Shown: positions 1 to 8,462 of the stretch, piece after piece
Layout: every line of letters starts with the position of its first letter
How positions within the stretch are numbered: the stretch's first letter is position 1
Source: Pedobacter sp. BAL39
GTDB taxonomy: Bacteria; Bacteroidota; Bacteroidia; Sphingobacteriales; Sphingobacteriaceae
Length of the DNA stretch: 64,000 nucleotides
Direction: 5' to 3'
NCBI RefSeq assembly: GCF_000170795.1
Contig: NZ_ABCM01000014.1
Location: 62,001-126,000, forward strand
Program-made: the position numbers and the translations under genes
The notes under the pieces: generated by a model
What the model saw: the letters and a program-made list of their open reading frames with translations, nothing else
Told to the model about the DNA's origin: nothing
Databases searched by the model: none

Positions 1-366
1 AAGTATGTTTTGCTTGATTTCTGGGCGTCATGGTGCGGCCCCTGTCACGAACAGACGCCCTACCTAAACAAATTGTATAAATTGTATCATGAAAAAGGGC
101 TGGAAGTTATCGGTGTTTCCGGGGATTCCAATGATGAAGTTTGGAACAAGGCTATACAGGCAGATGGGGTCGGGCATTGGCAGCACATCAGTTCAGGCAG
201 GGGAAGGAATGTGAAAGACGAAGAGGCTATTGAAAAAAAATATGCTATAGGCACTTACCCTACACTCATTCTTATAGACAAGGATGGTAAAATCGTTTTT
301 CGTGAGGAAGGATATAGTGAGATCAAGTTGAAAGAGCTCGAAGATTTGCTGACAAGATTGCTGTAA
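1..366 (+). CDS. TlpA/ResA-like thioredoxin, C-terminal part (cut by window edge)
   Basis: The reading frame is open from base 1, so the 5' part lies outside the window. What remains is about 121 residues of a thioredoxin fold. It has a hydrophobic strand, then WCGPC (residues 11-15 of the visible part), a long helix, and the TYPTL cis-proline loop followed by LIDKDGKIV. This is the usual C-terminal half of the TlpA/AhpC-TSA proteins that Bacteroidota export to reduce periplasmic disulfides. Such proteins often carry a DUF4369-like N-terminal domain, as the two complete copies in this window do; whether this one does cannot be seen. The stop codon is at 364-366 and the next gene starts 137 bases later, so they are probably not one operon. 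Confidence 0.9.
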   Translation, partial: KYVLLDFWASWCGPCHEQTPYLNKLYKLYHEKGLEVIGVSGDSNDEVWNKAIQADGVGHWQHISSGRGRNVKDEEAIEKKYAIGTYPTLILIDKDGKIVFREEGYSEIKLKELEDLLTRLL

Positions 367-414
367 TAATATTTATTTCAGGGTATTGTTTTTATCATTT
401 GTTTGAATTACATT

Positions 415-422
415 TACTTTCG
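415..422 (+). promoter_or_regulatory. candidate -7 promoter box for the protease triad
   Basis: TACTTTCG resembles the Bacteroidota -7 consensus TAnnTTTG with one change and lies 81 bases before the protease start codon. No well-spaced -33 TTTG was found, so the assignment is weak. Confidence 0.25.
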
Positions 423-503
423 TTTTAGGTTGATTACCAGTTAGTAAGGTGTAGACATTCACTTTTGTCTAATCATCATATTTTGAATTAACGCTCTCCT
501 TAG

Positions 504-1055
504 ATGAAATTAAATTCTTCGTTGCAGTCATCCAATGCAGCTGCCTTGAAAGGGGGACAACCGGACTCCCTTGTTGGTTTTCCTATTCAACAGCAACGGA
601 TGTCCAACTGGTGCTGGGCCGCGGTTACCTCCAGCGTTTGTGAGTTTTACAATGGGCCGGTTCTAACCCAGCGACAGATCGTAGCCCAGGTTAAAAATAA
701 ACCGATTTGCGCAACCAGTCCGCCGATCCCGTTCTGTAATGATACTGCTGATATAGGTCAGGCATTTAATCATGTAGGGCATCTTCATCAAAACTTTAAC
801 GGTCCGCTGTCACCTGCCGATGTTATCCATTTTTTAAGCAATCACCACCTGATCGGTTGTCAGTTGTACATGCCGTCGCTGGGAGGTGGCCATGCAGTGC
901 TCATCTACGATGCCTATAGTGACTCACAGGGCAACCTGTTTCTCAGGGTAGCCGACCCTGCAGATGCCATGCTACTGAGTATCTCGCACCAAAAGTTCCT
1001 GCAGAATTATCGTGGTGTAGGAGGGCAATGGCGTCGCTCCTATACTACACAGTAA
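504..1055 (+). CDS. papain-like cysteine protease (AvrRpt2/C70-like fold)
   Basis: A 183-residue protein with the hallmarks of the small papain-like (C70/C39-like) peptidases. The motif NWCWAA places the nucleophile at Cys37. GGGHAVLIYDA supplies the catalytic His130, and VADPAD supplies an acidic third residue at Asp151. The order Cys-His-Asp and the roughly 90-residue Cys-His distance fit that family. No signal peptide is visible at the N-terminus, so it is either cytosolic or exported by another route. It is the first gene of a tight three-gene unit, followed by an unrecognised 178-aa protein (24 bases after the stop codon if the second ATG is used) and a large secreted protein. Family assignment is fairly sure; the substrate is unknown. 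Confidence 0.8.
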   Translation: MKLNSSLQSSNAAALKGGQPDSLVGFPIQQQRMSNWCWAAVTSSVCEFYNGPVLTQRQIVAQVKNKPICATSPPIPFCNDTADIGQAFNHVGHLHQNFNGPLSPADVIHFLSNHHLIGCQLYMPSLGGGHAVLIYDAYSDSQGNLFLRVADPADAMLLSISHQKFLQNYRGVGGQWRRSYTTQ

Positions 1056-1078
1056 ATTTTATTTTAACGACCTCAGCC

Positions 1079-1615
1079 ATGCTTACCAATAGCTACGACT
1101 ACCAATCTTCTGTTTTTCGTTTGATCACCAGACAGTTGCGTGCATTAATTAAAAAAGATGTCATTCGCTTTCCCGATGTCGGAGGCAATAATTACTCCAT
1201 TGCAGCCATTTTTGCGATTCAGCTGCTGCGGGATTATAATGAACCTGAAATCAAGATCTCTGCACCCGAAGGATATCGCGTATTGATCAACGATAAAGAT
1301 GGAGACGTGGTTTTATCTGCAGACTTTTACTACCGTCGGAAAAATCTCTATTTCTCACACAGCTTTGATAGTGATACATTGAAGCTTCAGATTGAAGCCC
1401 TCAATGCAGCACAAGAGTCCTACCGTCATAAAAAAGGGGAATTCCACGTGTGTTACGTTGAGTTTCTTCTTGCCGGACAACCTTATTTGGTGGTTTATAA
1501 TCGGCGACAGCTGAATCTTTATACCTATCAGGATAGTCTTTTGAAAAAGATCAGTAAGGCTCATCTGAAAAGTAAACTCTTAAAAATCCAATCTAATATT
1601 CAACCTCTTTATTAA
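1079..1615 (+). CDS. unrecognised 178-aa protein of the protease unit
   Basis: I do not recognise this protein. It is soluble-looking, mixed alpha/beta and rich in Tyr and Leu, with a basic C-terminus and no signal peptide or transmembrane segment. The open frame extends up to an ATG at 1028, inside the protease gene. The ATG at 1079 is preferred because the extra 17 residues would overlap the protease and the downstream sequence starts cleanly. It lies between the papain-like protease and the large secreted protein, 9 bases before the latter, so co-expression is very likely. Possible roles are a chaperone, inhibitor or substrate of the protease, but nothing in the sequence proves any of these. 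Confidence 0.6.
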   Translation: MLTNSYDYQSSVFRLITRQLRALIKKDVIRFPDVGGNNYSIAAIFAIQLLRDYNEPEIKISAPEGYRVLINDKDGDVVLSADFYYRRKNLYFSHSFDSDTLKLQIEALNAAQESYRHKKGEFHVCYVEFLLAGQPYLVVYNRRQLNLYTYQDSLLKKISKAHLKSKLLKIQSNIQPLY

Positions 1616-1624
1616 TAACTCCTT

Positions 1625-3958
1625 ATGAGACCTTTAAACTATTTTATCACCCTGGTCGTCTTGGCTGTCCTGTTTACACTTCCTGCGACCGCCCAAAACC
1701 AACAATCCGCTATTTATGATGCCATAGCCTTAATGAATTTAAAACATGGTATCAATGTGATCATGATTCCTGATGCCATTGGATACTACACGGTCGATCC
1801 ATTAACAGGAGAGAAAGGTGCCGCTGGGCAAACTGCCCCGCTGGATAACTCTTTAACCAATGTTGCCAATTCAAGGGGGATCATGATCCAGATCCTGGCT
1901 CGCAATGCCGGTCTTGCTGCAGGAAGTCCGGAAGCAACAGTATTGGCTGCCTATGCAACCAATCCTTTTTTGAAAAACATCATCACCACTGCACCGGTGG
2001 CATTTACAGGTGGGGCAAGTACGCTACGGAACGCCATCACTCCCTTTAATGTTGATGCCAATGCAGGGGCAGGTTTAACGAATATACTTACAAATGTTGC
2101 CAATGGCACCGCAGATTTCCTGATCAAACGTGCAAATGAAGAAATCTCCGTGTCAGTCATCCAGAAATTGAAGGACTTTACGGCGCACTACCCGGAGTTT
2201 GATGTGCTATTCCCCAGGACAATTAATCTGATTAAACCTGTGGCTGCATATGATTACGCGAAAACCCTCAATGCGCTCAAAATTGCTCTAAGGGAGGATC
2301 TGGATCAATTGCCTAAGCGGCTTCCGAAGTTATACCATCTGCATCGTTACCAGAAGCTCAATGCCAGGGTTCCTGTAATGACCCTCATCTTTACGGCATC
2401 GGAAATGCTGAACTCGCTGAATGACAAAAAAGGCCTTAGCTGGAGCATTCACGATCTTGACACTTGCAATTTTCTGACCGCTGAGAATAATTATGCTGGA
2501 TTTGTACGTGTCGTGGGATTGGCCTCCGACAATCTCCGAAAGAAAACCCTGGCTGATGAGGAGGGGCAGAATTTCGAATATATATCACTTTTTGATATCA
2601 ATGAAGTCACCAATCGAAAAACGGAGAATAAGGCTGAGCTGACTAAGTTTTTTCTTGGTTTACTTTACCAGCGAGGGGAGAAGATACCTTTCTGGACTGG
2701 TTCTGGTAAAAGGAATGCAGGGGAGTTACTTTCCGCATGGGCCTCTTCTTCTGACGTCGTTTTTGAAAATCTAATCGATAGGATTGCCACAGCATCATCA
2801 AAAGTTCAGAAGCTTGGTATAGAGCTGAATAAGATCAAAGACAATGACATGGCGATGAGCCAGATCTCTGGTAAAACATCTTTTTCTGTGGAAAGGTATG
2901 CGACCATTAATCAATTGGTGGTTGCCTCATTGCAGCTTTGTGAGCCCTTTGTTACCGGATCGGACATGGCTGCGCCACTTAAGGAAGAGTTTCGGAGGAT
3001 CAGCAATTACTGGCCAGATTTCTCCGGTCATACCATAGATATGCTGAAGGCATTGGGTGAGAAGGAATATAGCCTTGCCGTGAATGACCTGAGCCAGATG
3101 CTCAATGTCGCCAGTCGTTATATGGAACAAAGAAAAGCAGATGCGACATTCAGAAGTCAGGCGGCATCGGCAGTGAAAGCAGATGCCGATGCGGATGTTG
3201 CCAGGGTAAATGCGCGCATAGCCACTGTCGATGCTAAAATAAAATCCTTGAAGGCCTCTGCTCCGGCATCACCGCAGGATGTAACTGCTATCGAGGGACA
3301 ACGGGAAGCGCTGCAGTCGGAAGCAGTCAGCCTTGCTACGGAACTTAGGGAGTCCAAATGGCAGCGGGATAACGCGGAAAAATTCATTTTTACCTTGTCG
3401 AAGGTGACAGAATACTATCAGCTGTTCGCTGCAATAAGTGAGGCGGAAAGCGGAAAAGAAGTGGAAGCCTTGCTGGAGACCTACGCATTGCCGTCCGGTA
3501 GTTCGAGGATCAAGAAGGTGACCAATTTCAATGTAGCCCTGAATGCTTACGTGGGAGGCTTTTTTGCACGGAGTAAAACAGAAGGTACCGGATTTAGCAA
3601 TCAATATGGCTTAACGGCACCGATTGGTTTTACCATTAGTCATGGTTTTGATAAGGGTGGAAGCCTGAGTTTACTTGCAGGGCTGTTTGATATTGGCGGA
3701 GTGATCAAGTATAAACTCGACAATGAAGGTGCTTATCAACAGGATGTGAACCTGGTTGGGTTGATCTCGCCAAGTGCCCATATAGCGTATGGGTTGCCAT
3801 TCTATTTGCCGCTTTCTGTTGGAGCTGGATGTCAGTGGACCACACCCGCAACAGCAAGTAGCAATAGCATCAACCTGAAGCCGCATTTTAATCTTTTTCT
3901 TGCGGTAGATATCCCACTGTTCAATTTATCGGCAGTGAGAAAGAAAAATGGAAATTGA
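1625..3958 (+). CDS. large secreted protein with coiled coil and barrel-like C-terminus
   Basis: A 777-residue protein with a clear signal peptide ending at ATAQ (about residue 24). Residues 25-480 are a mostly helical region of unknown family. Residues about 515-590 form a heptad-rich, Ala/Glu/Lys-rich coiled coil. The last 150 residues are Gly/aromatic-rich alternating strands that look like a small outer-membrane beta-barrel or adhesin-like translocator, although the protein ends in basic residues rather than a terminal Phe. It is third in the operon with the papain-like protease. Outer-membrane placement is inferred from the strand pattern only. An analogy to a protease-processed surface protein is possible but not shown. 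Confidence 0.6.
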   Translation: MRPLNYFITLVVLAVLFTLPATAQNQQSAIYDAIALMNLKHGINVIMIPDAIGYYTVDPLTGEKGAAGQTAPLDNSLTNVANSRGIMIQILARNAGLAAGSPEATVLAAYATNPFLKNIITTAPVAFTGGASTLRNAITPFNVDANAGAGLTNILTNVANGTADFLIKRANEEISVSVIQKLKDFTAHYPEFDVLFPRTINLIKPVAAYDYAKTLNALKIALREDLDQLPKRLPKLYHLHRYQKLNARVPVMTLIFTASEMLNSLNDKKGLSWSIHDLDTCNFLTAENNYAGFVRVVGLASDNLRKKTLADEEGQNFEYISLFDINEVTNRKTENKAELTKFFLGLLYQRGEKIPFWTGSGKRNAGELLSAWASSSDVVFENLIDRIATASSKVQKLGIELNKIKDNDMAMSQISGKTSFSVERYATINQLVVASLQLCEPFVTGSDMAAPLKEEFRRISNYWPDFSGHTIDMLKALGEKEYSLAVNDLSQMLNVASRYMEQRKADATFRSQAASAVKADADADVARVNARIATVDAKIKSLKASAPASPQDVTAIEGQREALQSEAVSLATELRESKWQRDNAEKFIFTLSKVTEYYQLFAAISEAESGKEVEALLETYALPSGSSRIKKVTNFNVALNAYVGGFFARSKTEGTGFSNQYGLTAPIGFTISHGFDKGGSLSLLAGLFDIGGVIKYKLDNEGAYQQDVNLVGLISPSAHIAYGLPFYLPLSVGAGCQWTTPATASSNSINLKPHFNLFLAVDIPLFNLSAVRKKNGN

Positions 3959-3993
3959 TAAATTCAAGTTGGTGAAATAAATACAAAAATTCA

Positions 3994-4001
3994 TATCTTC
4001 G
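3994..4001 (+). promoter_or_regulatory. candidate tRNA promoter -7 box
   Basis: TATCTTCG is a near match to TAnnTTTG. It is 8 bases before the tRNA and has a TTG at 3969-3971, 22 bases upstream, which is an acceptable -33 spacing for Bacteroidota. Confidence 0.4.
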
Positions 4002-4009
4002 CGGACTTC

Positions 4010-4081
4010 GTCTCCGTAGTTCAATGGATAGAATTTTGGTTTCCGGTACCAACGATATGAGTTCGAATCTCGTCGGGGACA
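4010..4081 (+). tRNA. tRNA-Arg (anticodon CCG)
   Basis: A 72-base cloverleaf can be folded by hand. The acceptor is GTCTCCG against CGGGGAC with one T-G pair. The D stem is GTTC/GAAT. The anticodon stem TTGGT/ACCAA encloses loop TTCCGGT, whose central triplet is CCG. The T stem ATGAG/CTCGT encloses TTCGAAT. The discriminator base is A, and CCA is not encoded in the DNA. CCG reads the arginine codon CGG. A hairpin terminator follows directly. Confidence 0.93.
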
Positions 4082-4084
4082 CTT

Positions 4085-4122
4085 AAAAAAAAGGGAATTT
4101 CAGCACTGGAATTCCCTTTTTT
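4085..4122 (+). terminator. intrinsic terminator after tRNA-Arg
   Basis: GGGAATT (4093-4099) pairs with AATTCCC (4110-4116), flanked by an A-run and followed by six T residues. The extended A/T pairing also makes it usable from the other strand. Confidence 0.85.
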
Positions 4123-4390
4123 GTTGACCACCTCCTTCGTTGGACATAATAATACTTTATTTGTCTATCATCATTAAAATCGCGGGGAGATAAATGTACG
4201 CTCTGAACGCTTCGTCTCCTCATCAATATGCTGCGGTGTCTTGCCATTGGCAGATCCAGTCTAGACATAAAAGCTATGCTGATATTTGATCAAAATATAT
4301 CTTTAGAACCTTAGAAATGAATACCTTTAATTTACGTAAAGTAAACGCACATTTAAAAAAAAGCCTACACCTGGACACAACTCGAAATTT
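4123..4390. other. gene-free spacer
   Basis: No convincing coding frame lies between the tRNA terminator and the next gene. The only structure noticed is a perfect 10-base palindrome TTTACGTAAA at 4331-4340, just after TACCTTTA (4322-4329), which resembles a -7 box. No copy of the tRNA 3' end, as expected for an integrated element, was seen. Confidence 0.5.
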
Positions 4391-4834
4391 ATGGAAAGAA
4401 TAATAATCATGATAGTGTTCTGCTTGCTATTGTCGACAAGAGGTTTTTCGCAAGACAGAAAAGAAATACATTATCTTGCTGATACATTGTCGACTGACAA
4501 GTCAAACCGGATTCTTGAAATTGGAAAGGAAGCGAGCTTTACTTACTATATGTTTTTTTGTCCATGTGTTCCTCCCTATGGTATGGGTTATAATTTATCT
4601 TTTGCTTCCTATAAAGAAGATAAAATTACGCTCAGTGATACCCTGCCGAAATTTGAATTCTTGAGCTGGAAAGAGCTTTCCAAGCTAGGTGCTACCCAAC
4701 ATGCAGATTTCAATGATAAATTTAAATTCTTTATAACTGAGTTACTACCCGACAAGAAGTATTTAACTCGTGAAGTTCGAATTGTTCGTTATCGCGAGCC
4801 AATCAGAGATTTTACCATCATCTCTCCCCGCTAG
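4391..4834 (+). CDS. small exported protein of unknown family
   Basis: A 147-residue protein with a signal peptide (about residues 1-20, ending TRGFSQ). The mature part includes a Cys pair in FFCPCVPPYG that might form a disulfide or bind metal, followed by beta-like segments ending in several Arg residues. I do not recognise a family. It is flanked by the tRNA spacer and an NTF2-like gene 51 bases downstream. The region is noticeably A+T-rich compared with the metal-efflux and receptor loci. Expression and location (periplasm or surface) are inferred from the signal peptide alone. Confidence 0.6.
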   Translation: MERIIIMIVFCLLLSTRGFSQDRKEIHYLADTLSTDKSNRILEIGKEASFTYYMFFCPCVPPYGMGYNLSFASYKEDKITLSDTLPKFEFLSWKELSKLGATQHADFNDKFKFFITELLPDKKYLTREVRIVRYREPIRDFTIISPR

Positions 4835-4885
4835 GATGATCATCAGGATAAATTTTGCTAGATTTATTGCTCAATTCTAAAGTTT

Positions 4886-5236
4886 ATGGAATCCAAATAC
4901 TGGAACTTGATCAGTAAAGCTTACGATGGATTTAATGCCCGGGACATTGACAGCACCTTTTCTGTGATGGACGCTGATGTACATTGGCCAAAAGCTTTTG
5001 AGGGTGGCCATGTTGTTGGAAAAGACGAGGTGAGAGCTTACTGGCTTCGACAGTGGTCGGAAGTAAACCCCAGGGTAAATCCGGTTTCAGTAACTGAGCG
5101 CCCGGATGGAAAAGTTGAAGTGCTGGTCGATCAGCTGGTCAAGTCGCTGGATGGAGCAGTGCTGTTTGATGGAAAAACTAAGCATGTATATACTTTTATT
5201 GACGGGGTTATCCATCGCATGGATATTGAGGCCTAA
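4886..5236 (+). CDS. NTF2-like / SnoaL-like protein
   Basis: A 116-residue protein that follows the SnoaL/NTF2-like cone fold throughout. It has an N-terminal helix with YDGFNARDIDS, then DVHWP, the GxxVxGKDEVRAYW segment, and strands ending in HVYTFIDGVIHRMDI. These proteins bind small hydrophobic molecules or act as small isomerases or hydrolases. The members in Bacteroidota are usually annotated only as nuclear transport factor 2 family protein. There is no signal peptide, so it is cytosolic. The substrate cannot be predicted. Confidence 0.8.
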   Translation: MESKYWNLISKAYDGFNARDIDSTFSVMDADVHWPKAFEGGHVVGKDEVRAYWLRQWSEVNPRVNPVSVTERPDGKVEVLVDQLVKSLDGAVLFDGKTKHVYTFIDGVIHRMDIEA

Positions 5237-5330
5237 TAGCGAATTTCTCGCTTTCTGTCGAGCTGCATAAATTGTAGATGAAATGCACAGATGCTTAAAT
5301 ACATGCTGATTCTCAGGATTCGTACTCAAT

Positions 5331-6023
5331 ATGCTAAAGAGAATTATCATATTTTTGACTAACAACAATTGGCTTATGCAAAGTGCTTTTTTACTCATCA
5401 GTTTATTGTCCTGCATTTTGTATGTGTGGGGAACTGGGAAAAAGCCGACAGGCTTGCTGGTTTACCTGGTCTGGATTGCCGTCATTGGAACATTGTCTTA
5501 CATAGGCTTTTTCCAGAACACGAGCTCATTGCCACCCCGTATGTTGCTTGTGATCCTTCCCGCAGTTATTTTCGTAACATACGCTTATAAAAATACAGTT
5601 ACAGGGGCTCTAAGTTATCCTTTTCTCCTCGGCATACATATTCTTCGTATCCCAGTAGAACTTAGCTTATACAGCCTATTTTTGAATGGACAGGTGCCTG
5701 AGGCAATGACATTCCAGGGCTGGAACTTTGATATCCTGATGGGAGTATCAGCTGTTCTGATGCTCATTGTGTTTTTCGTGAAAAATACTGTGATTCTTAG
5801 TTCGTTATTTTTATGGTGGAACAGAATAGGAATTTTGTTTCTCGCGATCATTGTTCTCACTGCGATTCTCGCAGCGCCCTCACCTTTACAAGTTTTTGGC
5901 TTGGAACAGCCCAATGTTGCGATATTGAAATTTCCTTATACCTTACTTCCTGCACTGGTGGTGCCATTGGTATTATTGTCTCATCTGCTTTGTCTCAAGG
6001 CTGCAAAACGAGGAGGAGATTAG
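5331..6023 (+). CDS. multi-pass inner-membrane protein of unknown family
   Basis: A 230-residue, very hydrophobic protein with about seven predicted membrane spans separated by short loops, ending in a basic tail (AAKRGG). The frame could also begin at the Met codon at 5376, which starts directly with the first strong hydrophobic segment. The first ATG is kept because the short basic extension is compatible with an inside-positive N-terminus. No transport or enzyme motif was recognised. The neighbours (NTF2-like protein, small exported proteins) give no functional clue. Confidence 0.65.
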   Translation: MLKRIIIFLTNNNWLMQSAFLLISLLSCILYVWGTGKKPTGLLVYLVWIAVIGTLSYIGFFQNTSSLPPRMLLVILPAVIFVTYAYKNTVTGALSYPFLLGIHILRIPVELSLYSLFLNGQVPEAMTFQGWNFDILMGVSAVLMLIVFFVKNTVILSSLFLWWNRIGILFLAIIVLTAILAAPSPLQVFGLEQPNVAILKFPYTLLPALVVPLVLLSHLLCLKAAKRGGD

Positions 6024-6077
6024 CTTTTAACCATCGCATTACCATTAATTGAGCTATAAGTCTGGAGGCAGATTAGC

Positions 6078-6221
6078 CTACAGCTTATTTGAATGCTGTT
6101 CAGTCTTTGTAATATTCATTGCCATCTGTTGATCACGGTCAACCGCAACAAAAATCCCGGTAATAAAGCTTGCTACAATCATAATGATCAATAGCCATTC
6201 GAAGGAGTCTAATTTATTCAT
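6078..6221 (-). CDS. 47-aa single-span membrane protein
   Basis: A small frame on the minus strand inside the otherwise empty 6024-6390 spacer. It starts with ATG at 6221 and ends with TAG at 6078-6080. The product begins MNKLDSFEWLL, has one hydrophobic span of about 17 residues (LLIIMIVASFITGIFVA), then an acidic/Gln-rich tail. The layout of short N-terminus, one transmembrane helix and polar tail, framed by a clean start and stop, is what real bacterial micro-membrane proteins look like. The evidence is composition only; no family is recognised. Confidence 0.5.
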   Translation of the reverse strand: MNKLDSFEWLLIIMIVASFITGIFVAVDRDQQMAMNITKTEQHSNKL

Positions 6222-6390
6222 GTTGTATTAACTCCGACTGAAAAATAATTGTTTTAGAAAATCAAAAAAAAATACAGCGATTACGTCTCTATACTGACCA
6301 ACCCCTGCCTGGTGGCCAGATTAAAATGACCATTCTTGATGAAACATAATATTGGTACAGCGCGTCAAACGGTAACTAAATCATACCACT

Positions 6391-7176
6391 ATGAAGGATC
6401 AAACTTACGTTTTCAAAACATTTCAATTCATCATCGTCAGTCTCATCTTTCCAACGACGCTCGTTGCGCAGTCAAATGAAGACGCTGCAAGAAAGATTGT
6501 AAAGTTAACAGACAGCACTTTCTGGGCGGGCTACAACACCTGCAATTATGAAATACAAGGAAGTTTGATTGCCGAAGACATTGAACTCTACCATGATAAA
6601 GGGGGCATCACGCTTGGGAAGGCTGCGATGATGGAGAGCCTGAAAGGGCTCTGTGGGGCGGACTTCAGGTTACGAAGGGTTGGGCTGGACAGCACCATCA
6701 GGATCCACCTGCTGAAAGCAAAAGATACGATATACGGTGCGGTCATCTCCGGCACGCACCAGTTCTACCTGACGCCAACCGGCAAACCGGAACGACTGGA
6801 TGGCCAGGCGCTGTTTGATAACCTTTGGCTATTGAAGGGCGGTCAATGGAAGTTAGCCAGGGTATTCAGCTATGACCATGGTCCTGCAAAATACATCAGC
6901 AAAAGAAAAGAAATCAAGTTGCCTAAGGAGGTACTTCAGAGATACACCGGAACTTATATTGGCAAGCAGACCGGTAAAATGGTCGTTAGCGTAGACGGCG
7001 ATCACCTGTTGCTCTTGATTGGGGGCAATCCTTACCTGATCTACCCGGAATCCGAGCGGCTTTATTTCGCAAAAGACAGGGATCTGACCTTTGAATTCAG
7101 TCCGCAAACAGCGGGGAAGAGAAAGCTGATCGTCAGGGAGTTTAATGCGCTTGTGGAAGAGGCCTTGCAGCAGTAG
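6391..7176 (+). CDS. exported NTF2-like protein with DUF3471-like tail
   Basis: A 261-residue protein with a signal peptide (to about residue 26, TLVAQ). Residues about 30-165 look like a DUF4440/SnoaL domain: ELYHDKGGITLGKAAMM, then a conserved core ending NLWLLKGGQWKLARVFSYDH. Residues 175-258 match the small beta domain often found at the end of periplasmic beta-lactamase-like proteins (DUF3471-like: LPKEVLQRYTGTY and GDHLLLLIGG). The combination suggests a periplasmic ligand-binding or hydrolase accessory protein. Its 3' end overlaps the converging TlpA gene by 35 bases. The exact function is unknown. Confidence 0.75.
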   Translation: MKDQTYVFKTFQFIIVSLIFPTTLVAQSNEDAARKIVKLTDSTFWAGYNTCNYEIQGSLIAEDIELYHDKGGITLGKAAMMESLKGLCGADFRLRRVGLDSTIRIHLLKAKDTIYGAVISGTHQFYLTPTGKPERLDGQALFDNLWLLKGGQWKLARVFSYDHGPAKYISKRKEIKLPKEVLQRYTGTYIGKQTGKMVVSVDGDHLLLLIGGNPYLIYPESERLYFAKDRDLTFEFSPQTAGKRKLIVREFNALVEEALQQ

Positions 7177-8347
7177 TTTTAACAAACTGCGCGACTTTTT
7201 TCTCCAGCAGACCTTCACTATAACCAACCCAGGAATCCAGTAATACAGACTCAGGGGAGATCAGGATATAATGCGGAATACCACTGACGCCGTACTTGGA
7301 AGCCAGACCGGTCATACCTTTTCCATCGCTCAGATCTGTCCAGTCAACTTTAAGCTCCGCAGAAGCTTTTTTCCAGGTTTCAGCCTTTTGATCGAGGCTG
7401 AAGCTGATGACCATCAGGTTCTCATTTTTGCTTTCGTGCAGTCGTTTCAGTTCAGGCATCGCAGCAATGCAGGGACCGCAGCCAATGCTCCAGAAGTCGA
7501 TGAGTAGGTATTTGCCTTTATAGTCGGCCAGCTGATGGGTGTTGCCAGCCAGGTCCCTAAGTAACGTGTCGGCGATCTTTTCACCAATTTTGACAGTGAC
7601 CGGTGGATATAGGAGCTGATAGATCTCCATGGCTTCGTTCCCGCTTCGCTTGTCTTCTGGCAGGGAACGATACAAAGCTATGGATTCGGCCTTCACGATG
7701 GAATCGTTGCTGTACTTGGCGATGTTGGCCAGTCCTTTTAGCACATCCATCCATACGGTTCCTTTTTTCGTTGAGGCTTTGAGTACCTGGATTTGGTGTT
7801 GGCTCACGATTTTTTGGATAGAATCGCCAACAGCACGCAGGGAGTCGATGCCCTTTTTGGTTCTGGCTCGCACTGCAGCGTCTCCACCTTCGCGTTGTGC
7901 GAATAAGACGTTCTCACTGACCGAGAGCTCCTGTAGTTCGTCGAGCTGCTTGCGACTGGCATCTGTGAAGTGTTGCAGGTCTTTCTGCTCGGCAAGGTCG
8001 CTGCTGACTTTCCATGTTTTTAATAACATTCCTGTACCCTCAATCGTGACCTTGCTGCCTGGTTTTACCCAGACGTCCAGCCATTGGTTCGGAAAACCTG
8101 TATTGAAACCCATCAGGGCATATTTAGTGAGGTCTTGTATAGGTGCCGAAAACTGGAATTTACCCGCCTTAACAGTGTCGCTGGCCACGGTGCTGAACAG
8201 GTTGCCTTCATTGCTCATGAGCGTCATGACCATCCCATCAGATAAACCATTGATCTTTCCCTGAATCAAATAAGGTTTTTGAGCATTTGTATTGACCTGC
8301 ACGAGGGCCAGGAGCACAGTGTATAGGAGGATGAGGCTAATTTTCAT
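7142..8347 (-). CDS. TlpA-family disulfide reductase with DUF4369-like N-terminus
   Basis: A 401-residue exported protein with a signal peptide to about residue 22 (NTNAQ). Residues 25-120 are a beta-rich domain resembling DUF4369, residues 120-245 a helical linker, and residues 250-390 a thioredoxin domain. The active site is GCGPC with Cys290 and Cys293, and the cis-Pro loop is SGIPHYIL. Such proteins are anchored or soluble in the periplasm and keep disulfides of exported proteins or cytochromes reduced. There is no lipobox. It lies 115 bases downstream of the histidine-kinase gene on the same strand, so it may share its transcript. The 3' end overlaps the opposing exported NTF2-like gene. 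Confidence 0.9.
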   Translation of the reverse strand: MKISLILLYTVLLALVQVNTNAQKPYLIQGKINGLSDGMVMTLMSNEGNLFSTVASDTVKAGKFQFSAPIQDLTKYALMGFNTGFPNQWLDVWVKPGSKVTIEGTGMLLKTWKVSSDLAEQKDLQHFTDASRKQLDELQELSVSENVLFAQREGGDAAVRARTKKGIDSLRAVGDSIQKIVSQHQIQVLKASTKKGTVWMDVLKGLANIAKYSNDSIVKAESIALYRSLPEDKRSGNEAMEIYQLLYPPVTVKIGEKIADTLLRDLAGNTHQLADYKGKYLLIDFWSIGCGPCIAAMPELKRLHESKNENLMVISFSLDQKAETWKKASAELKVDWTDLSDGKGMTGLASKYGVSGIPHYILISPESVLLDSWVGYSEGLLEKKVAQFVKTTAARPLPQAH

Positions 8348-8462
8348 ACAGATGGTTTGGTTGTTCTAAAGCTAAGGTTTTTTTGATAACATATTGAGAA
8401 TAAATCTGTCATGTCACTAACGTACCGAACGCGCCGGGACCATATAGCCGATGCTTTTCAGA

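Noticed and set aside
4010-4390. Possible integration site at the tRNA 3' end
   Set aside because: No direct repeat of the tRNA end and no integrase or mobile genes were seen in the flanks.
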